From: Thiospirochaeta perfilievii
GTDB lineage: Bacteria > Spirochaetota > Spirochaetia > DSM-2461
Assembly: GCF_008329945.1 (NCBI RefSeq)
Contig: NZ_CP035807.1
Span: 2,728,001 to 2,792,000 of the forward strand
Length of the DNA stretch: 64,000 nt
Direction: 5' to 3'
Part shown: one piece after another, positions 1 through 9,793 of the stretch
Numbering within the stretch: the first letter of the stretch is position 1
How the letters are laid out: every line of letters starts with the position of its first letter
Notes under the pieces: model-generated
The model's database searches: none
What the model was told of the DNA's origin: nothing
Seen by the model: only the letters and a program-made list of their open reading frames with translations
Made by a program: the position numbers and the translations under genes

Positions 1-1
1 T

Positions 2-901
2 GGTGGTACAGCAGAGATATCTGGTTCTATAAAGTATAGACTATCCCTAGTTGAGGATACCCAGATAAGTTTACATGCTGATTATAAGTCCTATGAGGCT
101 GTAAAACAGGATCTTGTAAGACAGGTTGTTACCGAGGCATTAATGCAAACTGCAACTTTAATGAAAGCAGAGGAGTCCTACTCATCCAGGCGTTCAGAGT
201 TTACATCTTTAGCTGAAGAGCAGGTTAAGCTAGGAATCTTTGAGACTAGTTCAGAGGAAATTAAAACCAAAGATGCTGATGGCAACCAGTTTATAGAGAG
301 ATATGTTGAAGTTAAAGTAGGTCCTGATGGACAAAGATTGATAAGAAAAGAGTCGCCATTTGTTCGTTACCAAATAGAAGTTCTACAGTTTGTTATTAAG
401 GATATTGACTTTGATCAAACAATAGACTCCCTAATAGCAAAGAAAAAAGAAGCAGAGCAGCAGAGGGTAGTAGCTAAGGCAAATGCTGAGAGAGCTAAAC
501 AGGATGCAATAACTGCCGAGGAACAGGGTAAGGCAAAGGAAGCTGAAGCTAAAGCTTTAGAGAATGTTGAGAAGATAAAAGCAGTAACAAAGGCTGAAAA
601 AGAGCGGGATGTTGCTAATTTACGATATGAGACTGAAAAGCTAAATGCCCTAGCAACCCTAGAGAAAGCTAAGGCAGAGGCTGAGAAAAATAGACTCTTA
701 GTATCAGCGGGGTTAGCTCCTGAGATGGAAGCACAAATAAATAAAGAAGTAGCTATTGGCGTAGCTGCTGAATTAGCTAAAGTAAAATTCCCAGAGATGA
801 TGATTTTAGGTGGAAGTAATGGTGGGGCGTTAAACCCCTTTGATGCCGTTGGACTAGAATCCTTCCTTAAGATACAGAAAGAGTTTTCCGCCAAGGAATA
901 A
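2..901 (+). CDS. SPFH/band-7 (flotillin-like) protein, 5' end cut by window
   Basis: The reading frame is open from the first bases of the window, so the N-terminus is missing; the first internal Met is at 143. The visible part is the end of a band-7 domain followed by a long charged, Ala/Glu/Lys-rich helix (about 100 residues, rich in KAEA repeats) and a short Gly/Asn-rich tail. This is the usual flotillin/prohibitin-like architecture, in which membrane-anchored SPFH domains oligomerise through the coiled coil. No partner gene is visible downstream; a hairpin terminator follows at once. The family call is good; a specific role cannot be given. Confidence 0.8.
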   Translation, partial: GGTAEISGSIKYRLSLVEDTQISLHADYKSYEAVKQDLVRQVVTEALMQTATLMKAEESYSSRRSEFTSLAEEQVKLGIFETSSEEIKTKDADGNQFIERYVEVKVGPDGQRLIRKESPFVRYQIEVLQFVIKDIDFDQTIDSLIAKKKEAEQQRVVAKANAERAKQDAITAEEQGKAKEAEAKALENVEKIKAVTKAEKERDVANLRYETEKLNALATLEKAKAEAEKNRLLVSAGLAPEMEAQINKEVAIGVAAELAKVKFPEMMILGGSNGGALNPFDAVGLESFLKIQKEFSAKE

Positions 902-905
902 GTTT

Positions 906-937
906 TTAAAAAAGGGGTTTTAAAACCCCTTTTTTTT
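906..937. terminator. Bidirectional hairpin terminator
   Basis: AAAGGGG and CCCCTTT arms form a perfect palindrome with A and T tracts on both sides. It lies between convergent genes and overlaps the last codons of the PilZ gene, so it can serve both strands. Confidence 0.8.
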
Positions 938-1255
938 ATCCTTTCTCGCCTCTTCAAAGGCTCTCTCTATTGCTCTATCAACAATAAGATTGATATTTTT
1001 TGTTTTAAACTCTATACCAGCTACTTGACCCTGTACATTGGCTACAGTTCCTACTATAACATCATTTGTATTATTAATATCTAAACATATTTCTAACTCA
1101 TCCCCAACAATTAATGTCTGCTTAATCCTAAGTAGAGTTCCAGACTCACTTATGTCATATATATAACAATCCTGCCACTTATCTGCATACCTTAGACGAA
1201 AGTACCCATCAAAATTGGCCTGAAATCTGGTTTTTTTTCTAAATTTTTCATTCAT
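920..1255 (-). CDS. PilZ domain protein, predicted c-di-GMP binder
   Basis: A single PilZ domain fills the protein. Both c-di-GMP contacts are intact: the RxxxR motif (RKKTR) near the N-terminus and the DxSxxG motif (DISESG) about 25 residues later. The start is uncertain. The frame extends to an ATG at 1291, but those 12 extra residues are hydrophobic and unlike the family; starting at 1255 places RKKTR a few residues in, as is usual. Neither start has a strong ribosome site. It is probably a c-di-GMP effector for motility or the envelope; no partner is adjacent. Confidence 0.75.
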   Translation of the reverse strand: MNEKFRKKTRFQANFDGYFRLRYADKWQDCYIYDISESGTLLRIKQTLIVGDELEICLDINNTNDVIVGTVANVQGQVAGIEFKTKNINLIVDRAIERAFEEARKDKKKGF

Positions 1256-1371
1256 AAAAATAACATAAATTAAATATGAATAAAAAGCCATAATTAAATC
1301 TAACCTTTTAAGATATTGAAAGAAAAATTATTATGGTTCATTATAATAATGAGTAAAATAGAGGGAGAGAT

Positions 1372-2163
1372 ATGAAAAAAATTAGTTTTATTGGCGCTGG
1401 TAATATGGCATATGCCATGGCGGATGCTCTTTTTAACGGGAGTAAAGAGAGTACAATAGGTGTTTACGACATAGATAGTAATAGGGTTAAGCTTTTTTTG
1501 AACTCTTTTAATACTGCTGTAGAATACCCCTCAATTAAGTCCCTAGCTGATAGTTCGGATATAGTTATCTTAGCAGTTAAACCCCAGATAATTGATATTG
1601 TATTAGCAGATCTAGTAGATTGTAATAAGATCGTTGTCTCAATAGCCGCTGGAATAAGCCTAGAGTCATTAGTTGAAAAACTACCTAAAGCCTTTGTTAC
1701 AAGGGTTATGCCAAATACTCCATCCTTAGTAGGTGAAATGGCAGCAGGTGTATCTTTCTCTAAAACCATGAGTGAAAAGCAAAAAAGTGATGTTCTAAGT
1801 TTTTTAAACTACTCTGGGATGGCTATTGAAGTGGAAGATGAGTCTATGGATGCTGTTACAGGAATAAGTGGTTCAGGTCCCGCCTTTGCTGCAAGAATAA
1901 TGAACCATTTTATTAATGCTGGTATTGACCAGGGCCTAGATAGTCAGACATCAAGGAAGTTAGCACTTAATACATTTTTAGGAACAGCTAAGCTGCTTCT
2001 AGAAAAGGATATGGAAATAGAGGAACTAATTAAAATGGTTAGCTCTCCTGGAGGTACGACCGTAGCAGGTAGAGAAATTCTGGAAAGTTCTAATATTGAA
2101 AAAATTATAAAAGAGACTGTTATAGCAACTGTTAAAAGAAGTAAAGAGTTAGGTGGAAAATGA
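1372..2163 (+). CDS. proC: Pyrroline-5-carboxylate reductase
   Basis: Last step of proline synthesis, reducing pyrroline-5-carboxylate to proline with NAD(P)H. The N-terminus has the Rossmann motif GAGNMA. The family signature region near residues 165-235 is present (SGSGPAF, then SSPGGTT). Length 263 aa is typical. A GGGAGAG ribosome site precedes the ATG, and an AT-rich imperfect palindrome at about 1331-1353 may hold the promoter. It is first in a proC-proA-proB operon and overlaps proA by 4 nt. Confidence 0.95.
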   Translation: MKKISFIGAGNMAYAMADALFNGSKESTIGVYDIDSNRVKLFLNSFNTAVEYPSIKSLADSSDIVILAVKPQIIDIVLADLVDCNKIVVSIAAGISLESLVEKLPKAFVTRVMPNTPSLVGEMAAGVSFSKTMSEKQKSDVLSFLNYSGMAIEVEDESMDAVTGISGSGPAFAARIMNHFINAGIDQGLDSQTSRKLALNTFLGTAKLLLEKDMEIEELIKMVSSPGGTTVAGREILESSNIEKIIKETVIATVKRSKELGGK

Positions 2164-3434
2164 TAAAAGATAGTGTAATAGCCTTAAAGGGGATAAGTTC
2201 TAAGTTGTCCTCAATAGATGTAGATATAAGAAATAGAGCCCTTTTAAGTATAGAGAAGGGGCTACTTGATAATATAGACTATATCCTCTCTGAAAATAGA
2301 AAGGATTTAGATAGTTCCCAGGGGTTAAATAACTCTCTATATAAAAGATTAATTTTATCAAGGGACAAAATTGAGACAATTATCTCAGGTATCCAGGAAG
2401 TAAGGGGGTTAAAAGACCCTTTAGGGCAGGTGCAATTAAAAAGGGAACTTGATAGCAATTTAACTCTAACTAGGTTCTCAGTTCCTATAGGGGTAATAGG
2501 GGTTATTTTTGAATCTCGACCAGATGCCCTAGTTCAAATATCATCCCTATTTATAAAATCTGGAAACTGTGGAATTCTAAAGGGTGGAAAAGAGGCCATC
2601 CATACAAATAGAGCCCTCTTTAAAGTAATTAGAGAGAGTCTTTTTACAGTTAGTGAGACTCTAGCTTCTTCCCTTGAGTTAGCTGAATCCCGGGAAGATA
2701 TAAAAGAGATCTTAGAACTAGATCAGTATATTGACTTAATGATACCCCGGGGTGGTAATGAGTTAGTTCAATATATAAAGAATAATACAAAAATTCCTGT
2801 AATGGGTCATACAGATGGTATCTGCCATCTATTTATGTCTAAGGATGGGGACATTGATATGGGGCTTAAATTAACCTTAGATTCAAAGTGTCAGTATCCT
2901 GCAGTATGTAACGCCATAGAGACTCTACTTGTGGAAGAGTCAATTGCTAAGGAGTTTTTACCTAGGGTTAAAACATTTTTAGAGGATAATAAAGTCGAGC
3001 TTCGAGGTTGTGATAAAACTGTTGAAATTATTGATATTAATAGGGCTACAGAAGTTGATTGGGATACAGAGTATAATGATTATATTCTCTCTATTAAGAT
3101 TGTTTCCGATCTAGAGGATGCTATATCATTTATTAATAAACACGGTAGTGGGCATACGGACTGTATTGTAACTGACAATAGTGAGAGTTGGGATAAATTC
3201 TTAATGAACGTAGACTCTGCATCAGTATTTTTAAACGCTTCAACTAGATTTGCAGATGGGAATAGATATGGATTTGGAGCAGAAGTTGGTATCTCAACTA
3301 ATAAAATCCATTCAAGGGGCCCTGTTGGTCTAGAAGGTTTAACTATATATAAATATAAGCTAATTGGTCATGGAGATATAGTTGCCGACTACGCAAGTGG
3401 AAAAAAATGCTACAGCCATAAGGATATAAAATGA
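2160..3434 (+). CDS. proA: Gamma-glutamyl phosphate reductase
   Basis: Second step of proline synthesis: NADPH-dependent reduction of gamma-glutamyl phosphate to glutamate semialdehyde. It is an ALDH-superfamily protein of 424 aa. Visible family features are the substrate region VIFESRPDA, the MIPRGG motif and the catalytic-cysteine segment KCQYPAVCNA. It overlaps proC and proB by 4 nt at each side, so the three genes are translationally coupled. Confidence 0.95.
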   Translation: MIKDSVIALKGISSKLSSIDVDIRNRALLSIEKGLLDNIDYILSENRKDLDSSQGLNNSLYKRLILSRDKIETIISGIQEVRGLKDPLGQVQLKRELDSNLTLTRFSVPIGVIGVIFESRPDALVQISSLFIKSGNCGILKGGKEAIHTNRALFKVIRESLFTVSETLASSLELAESREDIKEILELDQYIDLMIPRGGNELVQYIKNNTKIPVMGHTDGICHLFMSKDGDIDMGLKLTLDSKCQYPAVCNAIETLLVEESIAKEFLPRVKTFLEDNKVELRGCDKTVEIIDINRATEVDWDTEYNDYILSIKIVSDLEDAISFINKHGSGHTDCIVTDNSESWDKFLMNVDSASVFLNASTRFADGNRYGFGAEVGISTNKIHSRGPVGLEGLTIYKYKLIGHGDIVADYASGKKCYSHKDIK

Positions 3435-4195
3435 GGATTGTTGTAAAAATAGGAAGCGCCTTAATAAGTCGTGGATGTAGTATTAACTATAACTGGATTG
3501 GTGATAAAATTAAGGAAATTTCCGCTTTAATGAAGGCTGGACACGAGGTGGTTTTAGTCTCTTCTGGATCAGTAGCAGCAGGTATGGAGGTTCGTAATGT
3601 AAAAGTTAGACCAAAGGACACTGTTGAACTTCAACTATTATCTGGCCAGGGACAGGTTAAACTTATGGAATTCTATAGGAACTGGTTTAGGGATGAATCA
3701 ATATTTGTTGCTCAGATATTAGTGACCCACCATAATTTTGCGACTTCTAAGGAGAAACAGTCAGTACACAATATTATTGAGGCCTATTTAAAGCGGGGTA
3801 TTCTCCCAATTATGAACGAGAATGACCTTGTAAATAAGGAGGAGTTAGATTACGAGCGGCTATTTACCGATAACGATATTTTATCCTCCCTTATTGCAAA
3901 GGAGATGGAAGCTGATCTACTACTTATGTTAACAGATGTTGATGGATTATATGATGGGAACCCAAAAAAGGACAAAAGTGCAAAACTAATTGAATTAGTA
4001 GAAAAAATTGATGATTCAGTTAAAGATATGGCAACACCAGAGACCAATTCCCTAGGTTTAGGTGGAATGATCTCCAAGGTTACTGCTGCTGAAACTTGTA
4101 CAAAAGCTGGTATTGATACAATAGTTGCTAGTGGTCATAAAAATCTTACAGAGATAATTAATGGTTTAGTACCAAGGACACTTTTTAAGGCATAA
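3431..4195 (+). CDS. proB: Glutamate 5-kinase, short form without PUA domain
   Basis: First committed step of proline synthesis, phosphorylating glutamate with ATP. The amino-acid kinase fold shows the N-terminal KIGSALIS motif, an SSGSVAAG loop and a LLMLTDVDGLY segment. At 254 aa it lacks the C-terminal PUA domain found in the longer enterobacterial enzyme (about 367 aa). Together with proA and proC it makes a complete glutamate-to-proline route. A terminator follows. Confidence 0.93.
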   Translation: MRIVVKIGSALISRGCSINYNWIGDKIKEISALMKAGHEVVLVSSGSVAAGMEVRNVKVRPKDTVELQLLSGQGQVKLMEFYRNWFRDESIFVAQILVTHHNFATSKEKQSVHNIIEAYLKRGILPIMNENDLVNKEELDYERLFTDNDILSSLIAKEMEADLLLMLTDVDGLYDGNPKKDKSAKLIELVEKIDDSVKDMATPETNSLGLGGMISKVTAAETCTKAGIDTIVASGHKNLTEIINGLVPRTLFKA

Positions 4196-4196
4196 A

Positions 4197-4222
4197 AATT
4201 CCTCCCAGTTGGGAGGGATTTA
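4197..4222. terminator. Hairpin terminator between proB and the MATE gene
   Basis: A CCTCCCA/TGGGAGG stem with a 2-nt loop is flanked by AAAAATT and a T-rich ATTTATTTATT tract. It lies between convergent genes and probably serves both. Confidence 0.75.
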
Positions 4223-4226
4223 TTTA

Positions 4227-5654
4227 TTATATTGTTTTGAGTTTACCTAATTTAAGTTTTTTCATAGAGCTTTTCATCCAGAACCATGCAACTATTGCAG
4301 TAACAATCATTGCTGTAATATGACCGTATAACATCCCGTGGAAACCAAGGTCAAAAACAAATACATATATAAGCATTGAAGGTATTACTATTACAAAAAA
4401 ACGTAACGATGTAAGCATTAACCCAGGTATTGGATAACCAATTGCCTGGTAGACAGCCCTAGTTATAATTACAACAGCGGATATAAGCATAAATGGCATT
4501 ATTACCCTTGTTTGGGTTACTGCATAAAAGGTAACCTCAGGGGTTTGTTTAAATAATCCATAGATCTTTTGAGCAAATATAAAAAACATTGATGATGTAA
4601 ATAGAACTATCCCTGCGGATATTAACATACTTACCTTCCACGTTTTTTCTACTCTATCTACACTCTTTCGACCCATATTTTGACCAACTACTGTTATAGT
4701 AGCAGCGGCTATTGCAAAAAGTGGCATATAGACTAGCTGTTCGACCCTACCTACAAGGGAGGAGGATGTAACAATTAATGGATCTATTTTTGTAGCAATT
4801 AAATTCATAATTACAAAAGCAAAGGACATAATTAACTGACCAAAACTCTGGGGAAAACCTATAAAAAATATTCTTTTCATTATAGATGGGGTTACATGGG
4901 AGAATTTCCACTCTAAAGTTACTAATGTCTCTTTTTTTATAAATATTGAAACCAAGTATATAAAGGAGAAAAACTGCCCTATAACCGTGGCTATAGCAGC
5001 TCCCTTAACTCCTAGACCAAGACCTGGAATCGTAATAAATTTAAGGTTTATACTTTCAAATATAAAGAAGGGGTCTAATACTATATTTAAGACTGTTCCA
5101 ATTATCATATAGTTCATAAACTTCTGCATCAAACCTTCACCCTGTAGAATTCCGCCTAGTACAGATCCAAATAACATAAATCCAGTTATTGGTAAAATAT
5201 AGATAAAGTAGTCGTGTCCATATTTAAAGTAGTCTCCTGTTGCCCCTAAACCAAGAATTATCTGTTCAGAGAAGACGTATCCAAAAACATAAACTAATAC
5301 AGATATTACTAGGGCTATAAATAGACCAGACTCTGCAGTTTTATATATAATATTATCATCTTTTTCCCCAATACCCTTTGCAACTAGGGCGGATAGCCCT
5401 ACAGAGAGACCATTAGATAGTGCCATCGCAACAAACATAACTGGAAATATGTATCCAGTACCACCTAAAATAGCTGGGTTTTTAGGGTCTATAAAGTTAA
5501 TAAACGCTGTATCAACTATTGTATAAAATAGCTGAAATACCATACCTGCCAAAATTGGCATTGCTAACTTAATAATAACAGGAGATAGGGGACCAGTAAA
5601 AATCCCTTTAATCTCAGATTTGTCAAATTTATTCTCTTCCATTTTTTCCATCAC
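4227..5654 (-). CDS. MATE family multidrug/Na+ efflux transporter
   Basis: 475 aa with about 12 hydrophobic segments in two similar halves, as in MatE proteins. N-terminal features fit the family (GPLSPVIIKLAMPILAGM, then FQLFYTIVDTAFI). It is probably an inner-membrane cation-coupled exporter; the substrate cannot be predicted. It overlaps the upstream Rrf2 regulator by 4 nt, so the regulator may control exporter expression. It is the last gene of a long minus-strand operon. Confidence 0.88.
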   Translation of the reverse strand: MMEKMEENKFDKSEIKGIFTGPLSPVIIKLAMPILAGMVFQLFYTIVDTAFINFIDPKNPAILGGTGYIFPVMFVAMALSNGLSVGLSALVAKGIGEKDDNIIYKTAESGLFIALVISVLVYVFGYVFSEQIILGLGATGDYFKYGHDYFIYILPITGFMLFGSVLGGILQGEGLMQKFMNYMIIGTVLNIVLDPFFIFESINLKFITIPGLGLGVKGAAIATVIGQFFSFIYLVSIFIKKETLVTLEWKFSHVTPSIMKRIFFIGFPQSFGQLIMSFAFVIMNLIATKIDPLIVTSSSLVGRVEQLVYMPLFAIAAATITVVGQNMGRKSVDRVEKTWKVSMLISAGIVLFTSSMFFIFAQKIYGLFKQTPEVTFYAVTQTRVIMPFMLISAVVIITRAVYQAIGYPIPGLMLTSLRFFVIVIPSMLIYVFVFDLGFHGMLYGHITAMIVTAIVAWFWMKSSMKKLKLGKLKTI

Positions 5655-6049
5655 AGTTTAATTTCTCTTTTTATAATATCTTCAATAGTAATCTTACTAA
5701 AAAAGTCCGTTACGTACTCTCTTGTCATTGTCCAAAAGTATGATATATCACACTCCTTTCCACACTTATCCGATGCACAGGGTGTAGGGTTGAACTCTTC
5801 GCCAATAGCCTCTAAAACCTCTAAAACTGTAATATCTCCAGGCTGCTTATTAAGGGTAAAACCACCATGGGCTCCACGAATAGACTTAATAATTCCACCT
5901 TTTTTTAAAGATCTAAATATTTTTTCTAAAAAGTCAGAGGAGATAGACTCTTGAGTTGCTACCTCCCTAACTGACTTTTGGGTATTAATTGAAAGGGAGA
6001 GATTTATTACCGATCTAACGGCATACCTCCCTTTTGCAGATACTTTCAT
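5651..6049 (-). CDS. Rrf2-family transcriptional regulator with three clustered cysteines
   Basis: 132 aa with an N-terminal winged helix (MKVSAKGRYAVRSV and a GGIIKSIRGAHGGF wing) and a C-terminal region with three Cys in the pattern C-x4-C-x3-C near residues 91-100. IscR and NsrR ligate Fe-S clusters with three Cys in a similar place but with C-x5-C-x5-C spacing, so an Fe-S or redox sensor is plausible, not proven. It lies directly after pepN and overlaps the MATE exporter, its likely target. Confidence 0.85.
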   Translation of the reverse strand: MKVSAKGRYAVRSVINLSLSINTQKSVREVATQESISSDFLEKIFRSLKKGGIIKSIRGAHGGFTLNKQPGDITVLEVLEAIGEEFNPTPCASDKCGKECDISYFWTMTREYVTDFFSKITIEDIIKREIKL

Positions 6050-8614
6050 TTAATCCCTAGCTTTTAAAGTTTTTAAAATTATCTCATTTAAACCTGTGGA
6101 AATACCCTCTTTTTGGGATATTCTAATAAGTTGCTCTTTCATTAATTTAGCCTGCTTCTCCCCAAGATACTTATATGGCTGGAATGCTGAGGCTAAAGAG
6201 GATGAAACGTGGGAGTTATATGAGTCGATATCAATTATTTTATCAGCAATAAATTTATACCCCTGTCCATCTTCACTATGGAAGTGGGCACTGTTTCTAC
6301 CTGCAAAAGCACCAAATAGGCTTCGAATCCTATTAGGATTTGTATTATCAAATAGTTCATCTAAACTCAGCTTTTTAATATCATCTAAAACAGTCTCATC
6401 ATCCCTTATTGCCTGGGTTATAAACCACTTATTCATAACTAGGAAGTTATCTTTCCACTTCTCTTTAAAAGATTTGTTCGCTTCGATTCTAACAGTATCA
6501 CTACACTTTTGAAGGCTCATAAATGCAGCCATATAATCTGTCATATTCTCTGCTAAGGCAAACTGCTTCTGTGCTATCTCTGCAATATCATCTCCTAGGA
6601 AACTTAAAATTGAGAGGGCACTGTTTTTTATACTTCTCTCCGCTACAGCATCTATTGCAAGATTATCTTCAAAAAGTCTAAAGAGGTTTGATTTTAACTC
6701 TGTTGCTAGCTGTTTTAAGTATATATTTCTAGCTCTATTTGCTAATTTAAAATCATACTCTTCCATAGTTAAAGCGATATCTTTAACCTCCGGAATATAT
6801 AAAAGAGTTGCTAAATATCTCTTCTCTAGGGTAGGGTCGGTTAAAAGTTTTTTATATGATTCAATTATTCTCTTATCAATACTACACTCTCTATTAGTCC
6901 TAATATCCCCAATAATAGTATCTATTGAGATCATAGTTAGTCTTCTAGCTGCATCAAATTTATTAAATTTATCCTTATCTGCAGTTAAAAGTGTAATTAA
7001 TTCATCGGTGGAGTAGTTATATCTTACCTCGATAGGAGCAGAAAATCCTTGGGCTAAAGATGGTATTACTCTATTTTCTGTTTTAAAAGTAAACTCTTCA
7101 TACTCCTTGGATATTATTAAATTCTTCCCAGCCTCTGGAGTTAAATCTCTACCATCTTTATCGTAAAGACCAATAGGGAATGGAAAAAATAGGGGTTCCC
7201 TAGGACAGTTGTATGATGTTTTTGGTATCTCCTGTTTAACTTTAAGAGTAAACTCCCCATTATTATAGGACGAATCTACACTTATAACAGGTGTTCCCGC
7301 TTGGGAGTACCATCTTTTAAACTGTGTTAGATCAAAGCCTGATGCATCTTCCATTGCAGAGACAAAATCCTCTGTTGTTACAGCTTCCCCTGTGTGTCTT
7401 TTAAAATATAGATCCATACCTGCTCTAAATTTTTCTTTACCAAGTAGGGTAAAAATCATTCTTATAACTTCAGCTCCCTTTTCATAAACAGTAGCTGTGT
7501 AAAAGTTATCAATTGTAAAGTATGATTCTGGCTTAATTGGATGGGAGTTCGGCCCCTTATCCTCAGGGTATTGATGACTTCGTAATATTGATACATCACT
7601 TATTCTTTTAACTGTTCTATCAGTTTTATCTGAGGAGAACTCTTGATCTCTAAATACAGTAAGGCCCTCTTTTAGGGTTAATTGGAACCAATCCCTACAT
7701 GTAACCCTATTTCCTGTCCAGTTATGGAAGTATTCATGGGCTATAACCCCTTCAACACCTTCAAAGTCACTATCTGTAGCAGTTTTTGGGTCAGCTAAAA
7801 CATAGGCTGAATTAAATATATTTAAACCTTTGTTTTCCATAGCCCCTGCGTTAAAAGAGTCAACAGCGACTACCATATAAAGATCAAGGTCGTACTCTAG
7901 TCCAAAGGTATCCTCATCCCACTTCATGGATTTTTTAAGTGACTCCATTGCATGATATGCCTTGTTTGATTGTCCTGGATCTGTATAAATTTCAAGATCA
8001 ATTACTCTACCGGATTTTGTTGTAAAGGAGTCCGTTATAGACTCTAAATCTCCAGCAACTATTGCAACTAAGTAACAGGGTTTTGCAAAGGGATCTTCCC
8101 ATTTATTTCTTAATCGGTTCTCTCCAATAGGAGTAGACTCAACTAAATTACCATTACTTAAAAGTTTAGGAAAAACCTTTTTATCTCCTTCTACAGTTAT
8201 TGTATATTTTGACATAACATCTGGTCTATCTGAGAAAAAAGTTACCCTTCTAAAACCTTCAGCCTCATTCTGTGTACACAGTATGTTTCCAGATTTATAA
8301 AAACCCTCCATGGATTTATTGTTATATGGGTCTATTGAAACTGTTGTTGTTAATACAGCCTTATTAGGTAGGTTTTTAATAGTAAGTTTATCATCACTAT
8401 AGTCAAAATCAAAAATCTCTTTTCCATCTAATAAAACAGAGTGTAATTTTAACTCCTTCCCATCTAGCACTAGGGGTGTATCACCACTACAGTTTTTAAC
8501 AATAGTTAACATTGATGTAACTACAGCTTCCTTCTCTAATATATTGATATATAATTCAACATTTGGGATTAGGTAATTTGGTTCTATATAATCCTTTAAA
8601 AAAATCTCTTTCAT
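6050..8614 (-). CDS. pepN: Aminopeptidase N (M1 family zinc metallopeptidase)
   Basis: 854 aa, the size of E. coli PepN. The exopeptidase motif GAMENKGLN and the zinc site HEYFHNW, with the third ligand Glu in LKEGLTVF, are intact. C-terminal regions resemble the PepN-type Ig-like and helical domains. It is a cytoplasmic enzyme that removes N-terminal residues from peptides. Its start overlaps the upstream lipoprotein stop by 4 nt, and its stop abuts the Rrf2 start, so it is embedded in an operon with genes of unrelated function. Confidence 0.93.
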   Translation of the reverse strand: MKEIFLKDYIEPNYLIPNVELYINILEKEAVVTSMLTIVKNCSGDTPLVLDGKELKLHSVLLDGKEIFDFDYSDDKLTIKNLPNKAVLTTTVSIDPYNNKSMEGFYKSGNILCTQNEAEGFRRVTFFSDRPDVMSKYTITVEGDKKVFPKLLSNGNLVESTPIGENRLRNKWEDPFAKPCYLVAIVAGDLESITDSFTTKSGRVIDLEIYTDPGQSNKAYHAMESLKKSMKWDEDTFGLEYDLDLYMVVAVDSFNAGAMENKGLNIFNSAYVLADPKTATDSDFEGVEGVIAHEYFHNWTGNRVTCRDWFQLTLKEGLTVFRDQEFSSDKTDRTVKRISDVSILRSHQYPEDKGPNSHPIKPESYFTIDNFYTATVYEKGAEVIRMIFTLLGKEKFRAGMDLYFKRHTGEAVTTEDFVSAMEDASGFDLTQFKRWYSQAGTPVISVDSSYNNGEFTLKVKQEIPKTSYNCPREPLFFPFPIGLYDKDGRDLTPEAGKNLIISKEYEEFTFKTENRVIPSLAQGFSAPIEVRYNYSTDELITLLTADKDKFNKFDAARRLTMISIDTIIGDIRTNRECSIDKRIIESYKKLLTDPTLEKRYLATLLYIPEVKDIALTMEEYDFKLANRARNIYLKQLATELKSNLFRLFEDNLAIDAVAERSIKNSALSILSFLGDDIAEIAQKQFALAENMTDYMAAFMSLQKCSDTVRIEANKSFKEKWKDNFLVMNKWFITQAIRDDETVLDDIKKLSLDELFDNTNPNRIRSLFGAFAGRNSAHFHSEDGQGYKFIADKIIDIDSYNSHVSSSLASAFQPYKYLGEKQAKLMKEQLIRISQKEGISTGLNEIILKTLKARD

Positions 8615-9399
8615 CTATTTCCTCCGTATATTTTGAAATTTTCTGATATATTTTCAGTTAACATATTATTCATCTTGTTAAGTTGCCTCTTTTTAAAAAT
8701 CGACTTGTTTTTAAGTAGAAAATCCTCTGGTGCTTCTAGGTAGTTATTTATACTATAGAGTTCTATTGCTTCTATAGGGTTATACTCTGTTACTATTCCC
8801 ATAAATATTAAAATAGTACTCTTATCATCCCTACTATAAACAGAGGAGATCTTTTTCCCTGCTGGAATCTCTTGGACAATAGGGAATAGATCACTGGTTT
8901 CCCTAATTCCTACCATTTTGACCTCTATCTCATTACCACTTCCCTCTATATTGGGATTATCACTTTCAGGTGAAAGAATTAGAAGTTTATCAAACTCTGT
9001 AGGCTTGTTTCCTGTAAACTTTATCCCACTATCCTTAAAGAATGTATAGATATCGATAAACTCTTTAAACCCTAATTTAGGTTGTTCTTTTAAAATTGTA
9101 TCAATAACTGGTATGTTTTCATTAAAATTAGGTAGACCCTCTAGGTAGATAGTTAGTTCTCCACTCTTTTTAATTATAGCTGAAATGTACTTAATTAGAC
9201 TATAACTTTGGGAAACATAGTCAGGATAGCTTAGTATAACTGTATCCTTAGACTCTAACTCAGTTTTAATTAGAAAGTCTGGGTTAGTACTATTGGTTGT
9301 ATAGTATTTAACATCATCATAACTAGGTCTGTTTATCACTTCCTCTCTTTGGCAAGATAGTAAAAATATTAGTGTTATAATTGTAATAATTCTCTTCAA
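8611..9399 (-). CDS. Predicted lipoprotein, unknown function
   Basis: 262 aa. The N-terminus is a lipoprotein signal: two basic residues, a hydrophobic stretch, and a lipobox ending LLSC. The mature part has no motif I recognise; it is mixed alpha/beta with a few Ser/Glu-rich loops. It overlaps its neighbours by 4 nt on both sides (membrane protein upstream, pepN downstream), so it is part of the same transcript. No function is assigned. Confidence 0.7.
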   Translation of the reverse strand: MKRIITIITLIFLLSCQREEVINRPSYDDVKYYTTNSTNPDFLIKTELESKDTVILSYPDYVSQSYSLIKYISAIIKKSGELTIYLEGLPNFNENIPVIDTILKEQPKLGFKEFIDIYTFFKDSGIKFTGNKPTEFDKLLILSPESDNPNIEGSGNEIEVKMVGIRETSDLFPIVQEIPAGKKISSVYSRDDKSTILIFMGIVTEYNPIEAIELYSINNYLEAPEDFLLKNKSIFKKRQLNKMNNMLTENISENFKIYGGNR

Positions 9400-9791
9400 C
9401 TTAAATCCTCTAAAATGCTTACAAACTTTATTAACTCTCTCTTGTTTAGTTTTAGCTCATAACTCTTATTATTAAATGTAAATTTTACCAATCTACTGTT
9501 TATTTTTTCATAGGATACAAAATCTTTTTTGTATAAAACCACAGGATGGTTATGAAAAGTATTATAAAGCAGTATTTTATCCTTTGTTACTCTAGCTTCC
9601 GGGTCCAAATGGTTAATTAACAGTAAGACAAGTATAAATATTAAGCCTATAGAGTACTGAATAAGGCTAGAGAGTTTATAATTGTTTATTAATGTTAATA
9701 GTGCAAACAAAAAAGGAATCATAGCAAGATAACCATATAGTTGCAGTCCTATAACCTTATGGAATTTTATTACATTATCCTTTTTTCCCAT
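9396..9791 (-). CDS. Small membrane protein with C-terminal PH-like region
   Basis: 131 aa. Two hydrophobic segments (about residues 16-37 and 44-60) are followed by a soluble half that looks like the beta-rich bacterial PH-like fold seen after paired TM helices (DKILLYNTF, VVLYKKDFVSYEKI). The fold is inferred by eye. It sits between folC (2-nt gap) and the lipoprotein (4-nt overlap) in the operon. Function unknown. Confidence 0.6.
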   Translation of the reverse strand: MGKKDNVIKFHKVIGLQLYGYLAMIPFLFALLTLINNYKLSSLIQYSIGLIFILVLLLINHLDPEARVTKDKILLYNTFHNHPVVLYKKDFVSYEKINSRLVKFTFNNKSYELKLNKRELIKFVSILEDLS

Positions 9792-9793
9792 TA